Assembly: GCF_012317045.1 (NCBI RefSeq)
Contig: NZ_CP051154.1
Span: forward strand, 2,294,001 to 2,358,000
Source: Leifsonia sp. PS1209
GTDB lineage: Bacteria > Actinomycetota > Actinomycetes > Actinomycetales > Microbacteriaceae
DNA: 64,000 nucleotides
Direction: 5' to 3'
Below the pieces are notes generated by a model that did no database searches, was not told the DNA's origin, and saw only the letters and a list, made by a program, of their open reading frames with translations. This document shows positions 8,019 through 16,338 of this stretch, piece after piece (position 1 is the stretch's first letter; the number at the start of each line of letters is the position of its first letter). The position numbers and the translations under genes were made by a program.

Positions 8019-8059
8019 TTCCGCAACATCCATGATGCTTACCATAGCCAAGGAGAACA

Positions 8060-8686
8060 ATGAGGTTCACATCACTCGTCGCCGCGGCGGCTACGGCCGC
8101 GCTCATTGCGCTCGCGGTTCCATCGCCAGCGAGCGCGTCGCTCACCGGCAGAGCTAGCACTGTCGATGTGGCCGTGACGTCGACGGAGCAGTTGCCACCC
8201 GAGGTGCAATCGCAAGTCGACGAGCTCCAAGCCAACCGATCCCGGATCGACGCGGCATCCACGAACGTTCACGGCATGGTCACCTTCGATTTCGCCGCCG
8301 CACTCCGAAGCGGCGTGCCGAACGAACTCGCGCGCGATTATGCACGTGGCGTGGCGATCGGCGGGGGTCACGTCGTGAACGACAACGGCGAGTTTCCGTC
8401 GCAGGTGTCCGCCCGCGCTACCTGCCGTGGCCAGAACGCGTTCTGGTACGACTGGATCGGCTATCACTTCAAGCTGGATTCGTGCATCACACCGAAGGTC
8501 GTGAAAGCCATCGCAGGCACAGCCGGAGTCGCGGGCGTACTCGGGGCGCTTTCTGCAGCGTTCCCGCCCACGTCGCTTCCTCTCGTCGCAGTCGGCGCGG
8601 TCGCGGCCTACTCGGCGTGGTCGATCGATCAATGCAGCAAGAACGGAACCGGCGTCGAGATGTCCCTCGCCGGCTTCGTCTGCTGA
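8060..8686 (+). CDS. Secreted protein of unknown function with hydrophobic Cys-bounded C-terminus
   Basis: 208 residues with a classic signal peptide (MRFTSLVAAAATAALIALAV, cleavage near PASAS, about residue 27). The ribosome site AAGGAG lies 5-6 bases before the ATG. The mature protein has a polar N-terminal half (LPPEVQSQVDELQANRSRI) and then four Cys (ATCRG, DSCIT, DQCSK, terminal FVC). Between the second and third Cys is a Gly/Ala-rich hydrophobic hairpin (GTAGVAGVLGALSAAF, LPLVAVGAVAAYSAW), as in membrane-active secreted peptides. It ends NGTGVEMSLAGFVC. I cannot name the family. A two-helix membrane protein follows 39 bases later. Lower GC and a flanking repeat suggest acquired DNA. A bacteriocin-like role is speculation. 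Confidence 0.7.
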   Translation: MRFTSLVAAAATAALIALAVPSPASASLTGRASTVDVAVTSTEQLPPEVQSQVDELQANRSRIDAASTNVHGMVTFDFAAALRSGVPNELARDYARGVAIGGGHVVNDNGEFPSQVSARATCRGQNAFWYDWIGYHFKLDSCITPKVVKAIAGTAGVAGVLGALSAAFPPTSLPLVAVGAVAAYSAWSIDQCSKNGTGVEMSLAGFVC

Positions 8687-8725
8687 GCGCAATAGCTGGA
8701 GGAGACCGTAAGAATAGGGATCGTC

Positions 8726-8941
8726 ATGATTCGAATCCATTGGATCACCGCCCTTCTGTCCGGCGTCGCACTCGGATTGATTGCTGCTGCGATCTGGCTG
8801 TCGATCGTGGCCGGACCCACCACTGAGAGCACCCTCCCCATAGGCGCAATGCTCACCGCGGCAATCGTCATTGCGGCGATTGCGTGGGTATTCGGCACGA
8901 TCGTCAGCAGAACGGGCTCAAGAAGTCGTTCGAAGCGTTAG
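8726..8941 (+). CDS. Small two-helix membrane protein
   Basis: 71 residues with two membrane helices (about 7-29 and 41-61) and a very basic tail (RTGSRSRSKR). An AGGGA stands 6 bases before the ATG. It follows the secreted-protein gene on the same strand and is probably co-transcribed. The size and topology are those of many immunity proteins, but also of countless other small membrane proteins; no family is recognised. Confidence 0.6.
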   Translation: MIRIHWITALLSGVALGLIAAAIWLSIVAGPTTESTLPIGAMLTAAIVIAAIAWVFGTIVSRTGSRSRSKR

Positions 8942-9020
8942 CCTCCACGCTGGCGCACGACGGAAACGCCCCGCGGATTGTCCATCGAATCCGCAGGGCG
9001 CAGTGCATCCACTGCCGGCG

Positions 9021-10262
9021 TCAGAGCGGATCGTCACGCCGAACCGGCTCAGCCTGCGACGGCATACCACGCGACGTCGCGCCATCGGCCAGACCATCGC
9101 TGGCACCATACCGGAGCCGCGTGAGGCCGATCGTGTGCCGCAGCACCGTCGCGATGACCAGCGACACCACGAATGAGTATGCGGCGACGCCGAGACCTGC
9201 GACCGCCTGGGACACGAAGAGGTCGAAGTTGCCGCTGTCGACCATCCCGTCTCCGGTGGCGAACAGGCCGATGTAGAGCAGGCCGACGAGGCTGGCGACG
9301 ATGTGGATGACGCAGATCGTCATCGGGACGCCGAAGCGGGCGCGGGCGGCCAGGTCGACCATGCTGGCGCAGGCGACGGCGGCCAGGGCGCCGAGCAGCA
9401 GGGACCAGCCGATGGTGAGCACGCCGGAGGCCGGGGTGATCGCCACGAGGCCGGCCACCGCGCCGCAGAGTGCGCTGGTGACCGTCGGCCGACGCAGCAG
9501 CACCCTGTCGACGATTATCCACATCAGCGCTCCCCCGGCGGACGCCATCAGCGTGTTCAGCGCGATCAGCGGTGCGAAGGCGTCGAGGGCGCCCTCCGAA
9601 CCGACCGTGAGGCCGAACCAGCCCACCCAGACCAGCGCCCCGCCGACCGCCACCAGCGGCAGGCGCCGCTCTCCGGCCACGGGATGGTCGCGGTGACCGC
9701 AGGCGAGGATCACCCCCGCCGCTCCGCTGCCCGCCGCCAGGCTGACCGGGATGGCGCCGCCGAAGTCGATCACGTGCATCCCGGAGACCGCCCAGCCGTC
9801 GCTGAGCGCGAAGACCGCGTAGCCGGCGGGGAACAGCACCAGCACGCTCCACAGCGCGGAGAACACCGCCCAGGCCCGCAGGGTCACCCGGGAGGCGACA
9901 GCGGCGCCGAGGATCGTCACGGCGACGGCGCAGACCGCGATCAGGTAGGCGGCCCTGGCCAGGGGGTACATCGTGGATGCCGTCCCGCTGCCCGGCGTGA
10001 ACTCCCTGGCGAGCCCCCAGTCCGGCCGCCCGACGACGTGGGCGATGAGCGGATCCCCCGCGAGCATCCCGTAGCCGCCCACCACGGCGAGGACGACGAC
10101 GATGGCCGACCCGGTGAGGGCCGCTCTGAACGCCTGGGAGGCTCCGCGCGCGCCGGTCATGCCGCCGTAGAAGAATGCCAGCCCCGGCACGACGGCCATC
10201 ACGAACGTGGCGCTCACCAGGAGCAGGAGGGCGTCCACCTGCGCGCTCGTGGCTGGCGTCAT
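9021..10262 (-). CDS. Divergent Amt-family ammonium-transporter paralogue lacking the first pore histidine
   Basis: 413 residues with about 11 helices and Amt signatures (PGLAFFYGGM, VWVGWFGLTVGSEG, AGLVAITPASG). Ungapped alignment with the neighbouring canonical Amt over the DFAGG...LGKR segment puts Ser174 where that protein has the first of the twin pore histidines (AVHINAG versus PVSLAAG). The second pore histidine is kept (CVIHIVAS, His320). The C-terminal tail (about residues 370-413) is unlike the canonical one and contains the second copy of the 24-bp repeat. The start ATG has GGAGG 5 bases before it. It is downstream of the canonical amt, separated by a hairpin. It could be a transporter of altered selectivity or a sensor. 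Confidence 0.88.
   Translation of the reverse strand: MTPATSAQVDALLLLVSATFVMAVVPGLAFFYGGMTGARGASQAFRAALTGSAIVVVLAVVGGYGMLAGDPLIAHVVGRPDWGLAREFTPGSGTASTMYPLARAAYLIAVCAVAVTILGAAVASRVTLRAWAVFSALWSVLVLFPAGYAVFALSDGWAVSGMHVIDFGGAIPVSLAAGSGAAGVILACGHRDHPVAGERRLPLVAVGGALVWVGWFGLTVGSEGALDAFAPLIALNTLMASAGGALMWIIVDRVLLRRPTVTSALCGAVAGLVAITPASGVLTIGWSLLLGALAAVACASMVDLAARARFGVPMTICVIHIVASLVGLLYIGLFATGDGMVDSGNFDLFVSQAVAGLGVAAYSFVVSLVIATVLRHTIGLTRLRYGASDGLADGATSRGMPSQAEPVRRDDPL
9094..9117. repeat. 24-bp direct repeat, copy 2
   Basis: Partner of 7954-7977 (23/24 identical). This copy lies inside the 3' coding end of the divergent Amt gene, encoding part of RLRYGASDG. The copies are 1,140 bases apart, start to start. 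Confidence 0.75.
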
Positions 10263-10309
10263 CCGTCCTCCTCGTCGCGCGAACCGGGCATCAACACACT
10301 ACTGGCGCG

Positions 10310-10354
10310 CACGCGAAGCGGGGCGCCGCCCGAAGGCGACACCCCGCTCGCGTG
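10310..10354 (-). terminator. Hairpin between the two amt genes
   Basis: Arms CACGCGAAGCGGGG (10310-10323) and CCCCGCTCGCGTG (10342-10354) pair over 13 bp with one bulged base. It lies 31 bases past the canonical amt stop. There is no clear T run, so it could terminate partly and set the ratio of the two transporters. Confidence 0.55.
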
Positions 10355-10384
10355 CTGTGGTTACTGCGCTGCTGGTCGGTCCGA

Positions 10385-11659
10385 TCAGACCGTCTCGAGG
10401 GCGTAGCCCTCTTCGCCGTGCACGACCGTGTCGACGCCGGCCAGCTCGTCCTCGTTCTTGACGCGGAAGCCCATCGTCTTCTGGATGACCGTTCCGATGA
10501 TCCAGGCCAGGACGAAGGAGTAGATCATCACGCTGAACGCGCCGATCGCCTGCGCGCCGAGCTGGGCGAAGCTGCCGCCGTAGAGCAGGCTGGAGAAGCC
10601 CTTCGTGGCGTCGCCGTCGATGTGGGTGAAGCCGAAGACGCCGATCCAGAGCGTTCCGATGAGACCGCCGATGAGGTGGATGCCCACCACGTCGAGCGAG
10701 TCGTCGAAGCCGAGCTTGAACTTCAGGTCGATGGCGACGGCGCAGACGGCACCGGCGACCAGGCCGAGGAGGATCGCGAACCCGGGGGTCAGGATGTTAC
10801 AGGCCGGGGTGATCGCGACCAGGCCGGTGACCGCACCGGATGCCGCACCGATGGAGGTGGGCTTGCCGTCCTTGAACTTCTCGACGATCAGCCAGCCGAT
10901 GGTGGCGGCAGCCGGAGCGGCGAGGGTGTTGATCCAGGCGATCGCCGCCACGCCGTCCACTGCGGCCTCCGAGCCAGCGTTGAAGCCGAACCAGCCGAAC
11001 CAGAGGAGCGCTGCGCCGAGGAGCGTGAGCGGCACGTTGTGCGGCTTCGACATGCCCTTCTGGAAGCCGACGCGCTTGCCGAGAACCAGGGCGAGTGCGA
11101 GGCCGGCGGCTCCGGCGTTGATGTGGACCGCTGTACCACCCGCGAAGTCGTTGACGTGCAGGAGGGCGGGCGCCCAGCCGTCGGCCAGGTTGAACACCCA
11201 GTACGCGACCGGGAAGTAGACGACCGTGACCCAGATGCCGGCGAACACCATCCACGCGCCGAACTTGGCGCGGTCGGCGATCGCGCCGGAGATCAGGGCG
11301 ACGGTGATGATCGCGAAGGTGGCCTGGAACCCGGCGAAGGCGAGGCCGCCCAGGTCGGGGGTCATGCCGTCCTTGCCCATCAGGCTGGACAGGAACCAGT
11401 CAGGGGTTCCGAGGAAGTGTGGGATGAGCGGCTTGCCGAACGCGAGGCCGTACCCGTAGAACACCCACAGGACGCCCACGATCGCCATCGCGCCGAAGCT
11501 CATCATCATCATGCTGACGACGCTCTTGGCGCGGACCATTCCTCCGTAGAAGAAGGCGACGCCGGGGGTCATCAGCAGAACAAGGGCTGCGGCGACGAGC
11601 AGCCACAGGGAGTTGACGGTCCCTGCCTCTGCGTAGTCCGCTGCTGTGTGTAGCAACAT
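10385..11659 (-). CDS. amt: Ammonium transporter
   Basis: Canonical Amt/MEP/Rh trimeric channel protein. Key parts: TPGVAFFYGGMVRAKS, the first pore histidine in GGTAVHINAG, LLWFGWFGFNAGS, VAITPACNILTPG, and the second pore histidine in DVVGIHLIGGLIG. The ATG at 11659 is preferred over the ATG at 11680 because AGAGAGG falls between them; this gives 424 residues. No glnK/glnD follows, unlike the common amtB-glnK-glnD arrangement; instead a divergent paralogue follows. The upstream region carries GlnR-like half sites, which fits induction under nitrogen limitation. Confidence 0.95.
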   Translation of the reverse strand: MLLHTAADYAEAGTVNSLWLLVAAALVLLMTPGVAFFYGGMVRAKSVVSMMMMSFGAMAIVGVLWVFYGYGLAFGKPLIPHFLGTPDWFLSSLMGKDGMTPDLGGLAFAGFQATFAIITVALISGAIADRAKFGAWMVFAGIWVTVVYFPVAYWVFNLADGWAPALLHVNDFAGGTAVHINAGAAGLALALVLGKRVGFQKGMSKPHNVPLTLLGAALLWFGWFGFNAGSEAAVDGVAAIAWINTLAAPAAATIGWLIVEKFKDGKPTSIGAASGAVTGLVAITPACNILTPGFAILLGLVAGAVCAVAIDLKFKLGFDDSLDVVGIHLIGGLIGTLWIGVFGFTHIDGDATKGFSSLLYGGSFAQLGAQAIGAFSVMIYSFVLAWIIGTVIQKTMGFRVKNEDELAGVDTVVHGEEGYALETV

Positions 11660-11771
11660 ACGTTGGTCTACCTCTCTCATGAATGCGCACGGGCCCCGGT
11701 CTGGCTGATCGGTGAGCGTTTCGGGGTGTGCCCAGTTTCATCACGGGAGGTTTCCGTGGAGGGATGCTCGT

Positions 11772-11818
11772 GTTTCGGGTCTGTTACGCATCCACAATGC
11801 GTGTAAACATCGTGTTTC
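11772..11818 (-). promoter_or_regulatory. Candidate GlnR boxes upstream of amt
   Basis: On the minus strand, 11787-11772 read GTAAC-N6-GAAAC, an exact match to the actinobacterial GlnR half-pattern gTnAC-n6-GaAAC. A second pair, GAAAC-N6-TTTAC (11818-11803), lies just upstream and follows the same 11-base periodicity. The sites are 113-160 bases before the amt ATG. The two pairs are 2 bases out of phase with each other. Recognised by eye, not by matrix. Confidence 0.6.
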
Positions 11819-11858
11819 GTGCCGCCCGGAATCCGTCGAGCGTCATCGTCGAGCGTCG

Positions 11859-12908
11859 TCAGTCGTGCGGGGGGAGCTCTCCGGTGGTCAGAGCGATCAT
11901 GCGGGAGACGGAGCGCAGGTACTTCTTGCGGTATCCGCCGCCGAGCATGTCCTCGTCGAACACCTCGCTGAGCGGCACCCCGGTCTGCACGATCGGGATC
12001 TCCGCGTCGTAGACCCTGTCGATGAACGCCACCAGGCGCAGCGCCGCCATCTGGTCGTGCAGGATGCGCACGCCGGTGAGGCCGATGACGTCGACGCCGT
12101 CGAGCAGCTTGATGTAGCGGGAGGGGTGCACGGTGGCGAGGTGCGCGATCAGCGTGTCGAAGTCGTCGCTGGTGACTGTCTCCCCGCGCGCACCGAGGGC
12201 TCCGGTGATGCGGTCGTACTCGTCCTGCTCGACGGTGACGGCCCTGCCCTCCGTGTCACGGCGGCGGTAGTCGAGTCCGTCGATCCTGATGGTCTCGAAG
12301 TTGGCGGACAGCGACTGGATCTCGCGCAGGAAGTCGCTCGCGGCGAACCGTCCCTCGCCCAGTGCGTTCGGCGGGGTGTTGCTGGTGGCCGCGATCCTGG
12401 TTCCGGATGCGACGAGTTCGCCGAGCATCCTGGTCATCATCATCGTGTCGCCCGGGTCGTCGAGCTCGAACTCGTCGATGCAGATCAGTGTGGAGCCGCG
12501 CAGCAGGTTGACAGCGCCCGCGTAGCCGAGCGCGCCGACCAGCGCGGTGTACTCGATGAACGTGCCGAAGTACTTGGGTCCGGGTGCCTCGCGCCAGAGC
12601 GCGGCGAGGAGGTGCGTCTTCCCGACGCCGAAGCCGCCGTCGAGGTAGACGCCCGGCTTGGTCTCCGCCTTTTTGCGGTTGCGGCTGAACAGTCCGGCCG
12701 GACGCTGCGGCTCCCACGACTTCGCGAACGTGCGCAGGATGCCGACGGCCTCCGCCTGCGACGGATAGTCGTGATCGGGACGGTACGACTCGAACGTCGC
12801 GTTCTCGAACTGCGACGGCGGGACCAGCGACGACGCGATCTCCGCCCCGGTGATCTGCGGGGCACGGTCGGCGAGGCGCACCAGAGCGCCGGTCTGGTCG
12901 ATCGTCAT
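11859..12908 (-). CDS. zapE: Cell division protein ZapE (AFG1-like ATPase)
   Basis: A 349-residue AAA-type ATPase of the AFG1/ZapE family. Walker A DGGFGVGKTHLL is at about 90-101 and Walker B LICIDEFELDDPG at about 141-153, with ATSNTPPNAL as the sensor region. ZapE acts at the Z-ring in E. coli; in actinobacteria the role is less clear. The 178-base interval between it and amt holds the amt regulatory sites. Confidence 0.9.
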   Translation of the reverse strand: MTIDQTGALVRLADRAPQITGAEIASSLVPPSQFENATFESYRPDHDYPSQAEAVGILRTFAKSWEPQRPAGLFSRNRKKAETKPGVYLDGGFGVGKTHLLAALWREAPGPKYFGTFIEYTALVGALGYAGAVNLLRGSTLICIDEFELDDPGDTMMMTRMLGELVASGTRIAATSNTPPNALGEGRFAASDFLREIQSLSANFETIRIDGLDYRRRDTEGRAVTVEQDEYDRITGALGARGETVTSDDFDTLIAHLATVHPSRYIKLLDGVDVIGLTGVRILHDQMAALRLVAFIDRVYDAEIPIVQTGVPLSEVFDEDMLGGGYRKKYLRSVSRMIALTTGELPPHD

Positions 12909-13062
12909 GGAAGCTGCACCTTTGTGTCGAAGTCTTACCGCACCGGTTTACGCGCAGATAGCCTGGTACGTAAGTTCGCACAGTGTCGGGGTGTCCAGCC
13001 TAAACCGACCGAGCCGATAGTTCCCCTCGCGCCCACGAGGCGCCCCCTGGAGGTAATGCACG

Positions 13063-13962
13063 ATGTCCATCGAGGTCGACCAGTCCCCCGCTTTCGCCGA
13101 TTACGCACATCCAGAACGGCTGGTGAGCACGGAATGGCTCGCCGAGCACCTCGGGCAACCCGGACTGGTCGTCGTGGAGTCCGATGAGGACGTGCTGCTG
13201 TACGAGACGGGTCACATCCCCGGCGCCGTGAAGATCGACTGGCACACCGACCTCAACGACCCGGTGCAGCGCGACTACGTCGACGGCGAGCGCTTCGCCG
13301 AGCTGCTCGGCTCGAAGGGCATCGCCCGCGACTCGACCGTGGTCATCTACGGCGACAAGAACAACTGGTGGGCCGCGTACGCGCTCTGGGTGTTCACCCT
13401 GTTCGGTCACGAGGACGTCCGCCTGCTCGACGGCGGCAGGGACAAGTGGATCGCCGAGGGCCGCCCGATCACGAAGGACAAGCCGAGCGTCACCCCGGTG
13501 GAGTACCCCGTGGTGGAGCGCGACGACACCGTCATCCGCGCGTTCAAGGACGACGTGCTCGCCCACTTCGGGAAGCCGTTGATCGACGTCCGCTCCCCCG
13601 AGGAGTACAGCGGAGAGCGCACCGAGATCCCCGGCTACCCGACAGAGGGCGCGCTGCGGGCAGGGCACATCCCGTCCGCCGCGTCCGTGCCGTGGGCGCG
13701 GGCTGCCGCTCCGGATGCGACGTTCAAGCGCCGCGCGGATCTCGAGGCCATCTACCTCGGCGAGGCGGGCCTGAAGGAGGGCGACGACGTGATCGCCTAT
13801 TGCAGGATCGGCGAGCGGTCGAGCCACACCTGGTTCGTGCTCACGCACCTGCTCGGGTTCGAGAACGTGCGCAACTACGACGGGTCGTGGACGGAGTGGG
13901 GTTCCGCTGTGCGCGTACCGATCGTCACGGGCAGCGAGCCGGGCGAGGTCCCGGCGAAGTAG
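13063..13962 (+). CDS. sseA: Thiosulfate sulfurtransferase, SseA-type tandem rhodanese
   Basis: A 299-residue two-domain rhodanese. The first domain (about 20-135) has Asp at the active-loop position (YGDKNNWWA) and is structural; the second carries the catalytic Cys247 in [19 protein letters not shown] precedes the ATG. The sufE-like gene starts 9 bases after the stop; the same SseA-SufE pairing is known in mycobacteria (Rv3283-Rv3284), so it probably passes persulfide sulfur to the SufE-type acceptor. Cytosolic. Confidence 0.93.
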   Translation: MSIEVDQSPAFADYAHPERLVSTEWLAEHLGQPGLVVVESDEDVLLYETGHIPGAVKIDWHTDLNDPVQRDYVDGERFAELLGSKGIARDSTVVIYGDKNNWWAAYALWVFTLFGHEDVRLLDGGRDKWIAEGRPITKDKPSVTPVEYPVVERDDTVIRAFKDDVLAHFGKPLIDVRSPEEYSGERTEIPGYPTEGALRAGHIPSAASVPWARAAAPDATFKRRADLEAIYLGEAGLKEGDDVIAYCRIGERSSHTWFVLTHLLGFENVRNYDGSWTEWGSAVRVPIVTGSEPGEVPAK

Positions 13963-13971
13963 CCTTGTCGT

Positions 13972-14427
13972 ATGACTGATCCGGCTTCGACGTCACCCGC
14001 TCTCGCACCAGCCCTGGCGGAGATCCGCGACGACTTCCTCGCGCTGGAGCAGCCGGACAGGCTGCAGCTGCTGCTGGAGTTCTCCGAGGAGCTTCCCGAC
14101 CTCCCCGAGCGGTACCGCGACCATTCGGATCTGTTCGAGCGGGTCGTCGAATGCCAGTCGCCGGTCTACATCTTCGTAGAGGTGGACGAGCACGACATCG
14201 TCCACCTCTACGCGACCGCGCCGGAGGAGTCCCCGACCACGCGCGGGTTCGCGTCGATCCTGGCCCAGGGCCTCGCCGGTCTGACCGCCGGGGAGGTGCT
14301 GGCCGTTCCGGACGACTACCCGCAGACGCTCGGGCTCACCCAGGCCGTGTCCCCGCTGCGCATCCGGGGCATGACGGCGCTGCTCGGCCGCACCAAGCGG
14401 CAGGTGCGGGAGAAGCTGGCGGCCTAG
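13972..14427 (+). CDS. sufE: SufE-family sulfur acceptor
   Basis: 151 residues. The conserved active Cys61 is in RVVECQSPVY, followed by the typical GLAGLTAGEVL helix. It accepts persulfide sulfur and hands it to Fe-S cluster assembly; here the donor is likely the adjacent rhodanese instead of a SufS desulfurase. Start ATG at 13972. The stop overlaps the convergent hydrolase stop by 4 bases. Confidence 0.92.
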   Translation: MTDPASTSPALAPALAEIRDDFLALEQPDRLQLLLEFSEELPDLPERYRDHSDLFERVVECQSPVYIFVEVDEHDIVHLYATAPEESPTTRGFASILAQGLAGLTAGEVLAVPDDYPQTLGLTQAVSPLRIRGMTALLGRTKRQVREKLAA

Positions 14428-15644
14428 CCCGCTGCTTCTGCGGCTTCTGTCGATTCCGCCGCCGTCGGCGCATCCACGTCGATGTGCTCGCTGAGCCAGC
14501 CCGCGATGGAGGTGCTCCAGCGCTCCTCGTCGTAGTTCCAGAGCTTGGTGTGCAGGGCGGTCGCGAACGGTACGAGGGTGACGATGTCGCTGCGCGCTGC
14601 GGCCAGCGCCCGGGATGCGGTGGACGGCACGAAGCCGTCGTCGTCGCTGTGCAGGATCAGCGTCGGCAGGCTGAGGTCGGCCGCGCGGGCGACGAAGTTC
14701 ATGCTGGTCAGGTCGATCGGCGCTGCCTGGCCGGTGAACGGGCCGCCCCAGGTGGACTCGATCAGGCGCAGGGCGCCCTGGGTGATCGGGTCGGGGAGGC
14801 GGAGCATCCTGGCCTGGTATTCGAGGGTGTCGATCCAGTCGATCACCGGCGATTCGAGGATGATGCCGCGGAGCAGGCCGAGCGCCGACGACCGCGTGAT
14901 GGTCTGCAGCACGACGGCTCCGCCCATCGACCAGCCCATCAGGACGATGGAGGTGGCGCCGTGGTCCTCCGCATACCGGAGCGCCGCGTCGATGTCGTGC
15001 CATTCCGTGCCGCCGAGGCCGTAACGGCGGTCAGCGCTGTTGGGGGCGTCCCCGTCGTTGCGGTACGACGCGAGCAGGGTGGTGTATCCCTGGTCGTGGA
15101 AGGTGCGGACCGCGCGCAGGCCCTCCTGCCTGGTGGCTCCCCAGCCGTGCACTTGGATGACCCAGCGGTCGCCCGGCCCGTCGTCCGGCGGGAACAGCCA
15201 GGCGGGGGCCTCGCCCAGCTCGGTGTCGATGGTGACGCTCTCGACGGGAAGGCCGAGTTCTGACGGTTCGAGGTAGTAGTAGCCGCTGATGCGTCCCCGG
15301 CCGGGGCGCAGGTCTCCGAAGGCGACGGACTCCAGGGTGCGGGTGACCGAGCCGTCCTCGCGCGAGATCACGCCGCCGATCTTCGCGTATCCGGTCTCCT
15401 CGGCGAACCACAGGCCGTAGCGGCCCGGCACCGACGAGTCCGGTGTTTCGCGCAGCGTCACCGTCCCCGCATCCAGGTCGACAGCCCGGATGCTCTGGTT
15501 CTGCGGCCGCTTGCGCACCGGCGTGACCACGGTGCGCGCCACCCTCGTCATGATGAGGACGGCTCCCGCTCCGGCCGCGAGGCCGAGGACGGCGGCCGCG
15601 ACGACGGCCGTGCGGACGGATTTCGCGAACGTCGAACGCGCCAT
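14424..15644 (-). CDS. Membrane-anchored alpha/beta hydrolase
   Basis: 406 residues with an N-terminal membrane helix (about 11-35), so probably anchored with the enzyme outside. Alpha/beta hydrolase marks: IQVHGWGATRQEG oxyanion region (163-175), nucleophile elbow GWSMGG with Ser239, acid in ILHSDDDGFVP and His in FATALHTKLWNYDEERW. Residues 55-150 form an extra beta-rich domain. The fold resembles BEM46/prolyl-oligopeptidase-like esterases; the substrate is unknown. Confidence 0.85.
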   Translation of the reverse strand: MARSTFAKSVRTAVVAAAVLGLAAGAGAVLIMTRVARTVVTPVRKRPQNQSIRAVDLDAGTVTLRETPDSSVPGRYGLWFAEETGYAKIGGVISREDGSVTRTLESVAFGDLRPGRGRISGYYYLEPSELGLPVESVTIDTELGEAPAWLFPPDDGPGDRWVIQVHGWGATRQEGLRAVRTFHDQGYTTLLASYRNDGDAPNSADRRYGLGGTEWHDIDAALRYAEDHGATSIVLMGWSMGGAVVLQTITRSSALGLLRGIILESPVIDWIDTLEYQARMLRLPDPITQGALRLIESTWGGPFTGQAAPIDLTSMNFVARAADLSLPTLILHSDDDGFVPSTASRALAAARSDIVTLVPFATALHTKLWNYDEERWSTSIAGWLSEHIDVDAPTAAESTEAAEAAG

Positions 15645-15744
15645 GCCGTCAGCGTAACCCCGATACGGCGACGGGGTGTTCAGGACTTCCCCAGGCGGCG
15701 TGCCTTACCGTCGCCACCCGGCAAAGGACCCTAGTGTTCCTATC

Positions 15745-16338
15745 GTGCCGACAACACCCTCGACCCCACGCACTCCCCCGGAGTTCGCCGCGGCGTTGGA
15801 GACGATCCGCCACGCGACGTCCCGTCCGGAGCTCGTGGTCACCGAGATCCCAGCGCCCGGCCAGCTCGCGCCGTACTCCGTCGCGCTCGCGGCCGACGTG
15901 CGGCCGACCAGGCACGGCAGCGACTCCGACCTCGGCACCGGCCGGTTCATCCTGCTCTACGACGAGGCGGAGCCGGAGGCGTGGGGCGGTCCGTTCCGCA
16001 TCGTCTGTTTCGCGCAGGCGCCGCTCGAGACCGACATCGGGCTCGACCCGTTCCTGGCCGACGTGGCCTGGTCGTGGCTGGTGGATGCGCTGGACGCCCG
16101 GCAGGCGAAGTACACCGCGGCGAGCGGCACGGCCACCAAGATCATCTCCACCGGTTTCGGGGAGCTCGCCGCCCAGGGCGACGGGTCGCAGATCGAGCTG
16201 CGCGCATCCTGGAGCCCACTGGAGAGCGACATCTCCGCGCACGTCGAGGGCTGGGGCGAGCTGCTCTGCATGCTGGCCGGGCTCCCGCCGACCGGCGAGG
16301 GTGTGAGCCTGCTGACGAGACGGACCCCGCGTGGCTGA
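15745..16338 (+). CDS. DUF3000 family protein
   Basis: About 197 residues of the actinobacterial DUF3000 family, recognised from FILLYDEAEPEAWGG, the FRIVCFAQAPLETDIG block and the VEGWGELLCMLAGLPP segment. The GTG at 15745 is chosen because similarity begins there; it may be leaderless, since TAGTGT stands about 10 bases upstream. The gene overlaps the RNase D start by 8 bases. The DUF3000-RNase D order is the same as Rv2680-Rv2681. Biochemical function unknown. Confidence 0.85.
   Translation: MPTTPSTPRTPPEFAAALETIRHATSRPELVVTEIPAPGQLAPYSVALAADVRPTRHGSDSDLGTGRFILLYDEAEPEAWGGPFRIVCFAQAPLETDIGLDPFLADVAWSWLVDALDARQAKYTAASGTATKIISTGFGELAAQGDGSQIELRASWSPLESDISAHVEGWGELLCMLAGLPPTGEGVSLLTRRTPRG

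Noticed and set aside
14424..14427. Overlap of sufE and hydrolase ends as a sign of an error
   Set aside because: A 4-base overlap of convergent stop codons (CTAG) is normal in compact genomes.
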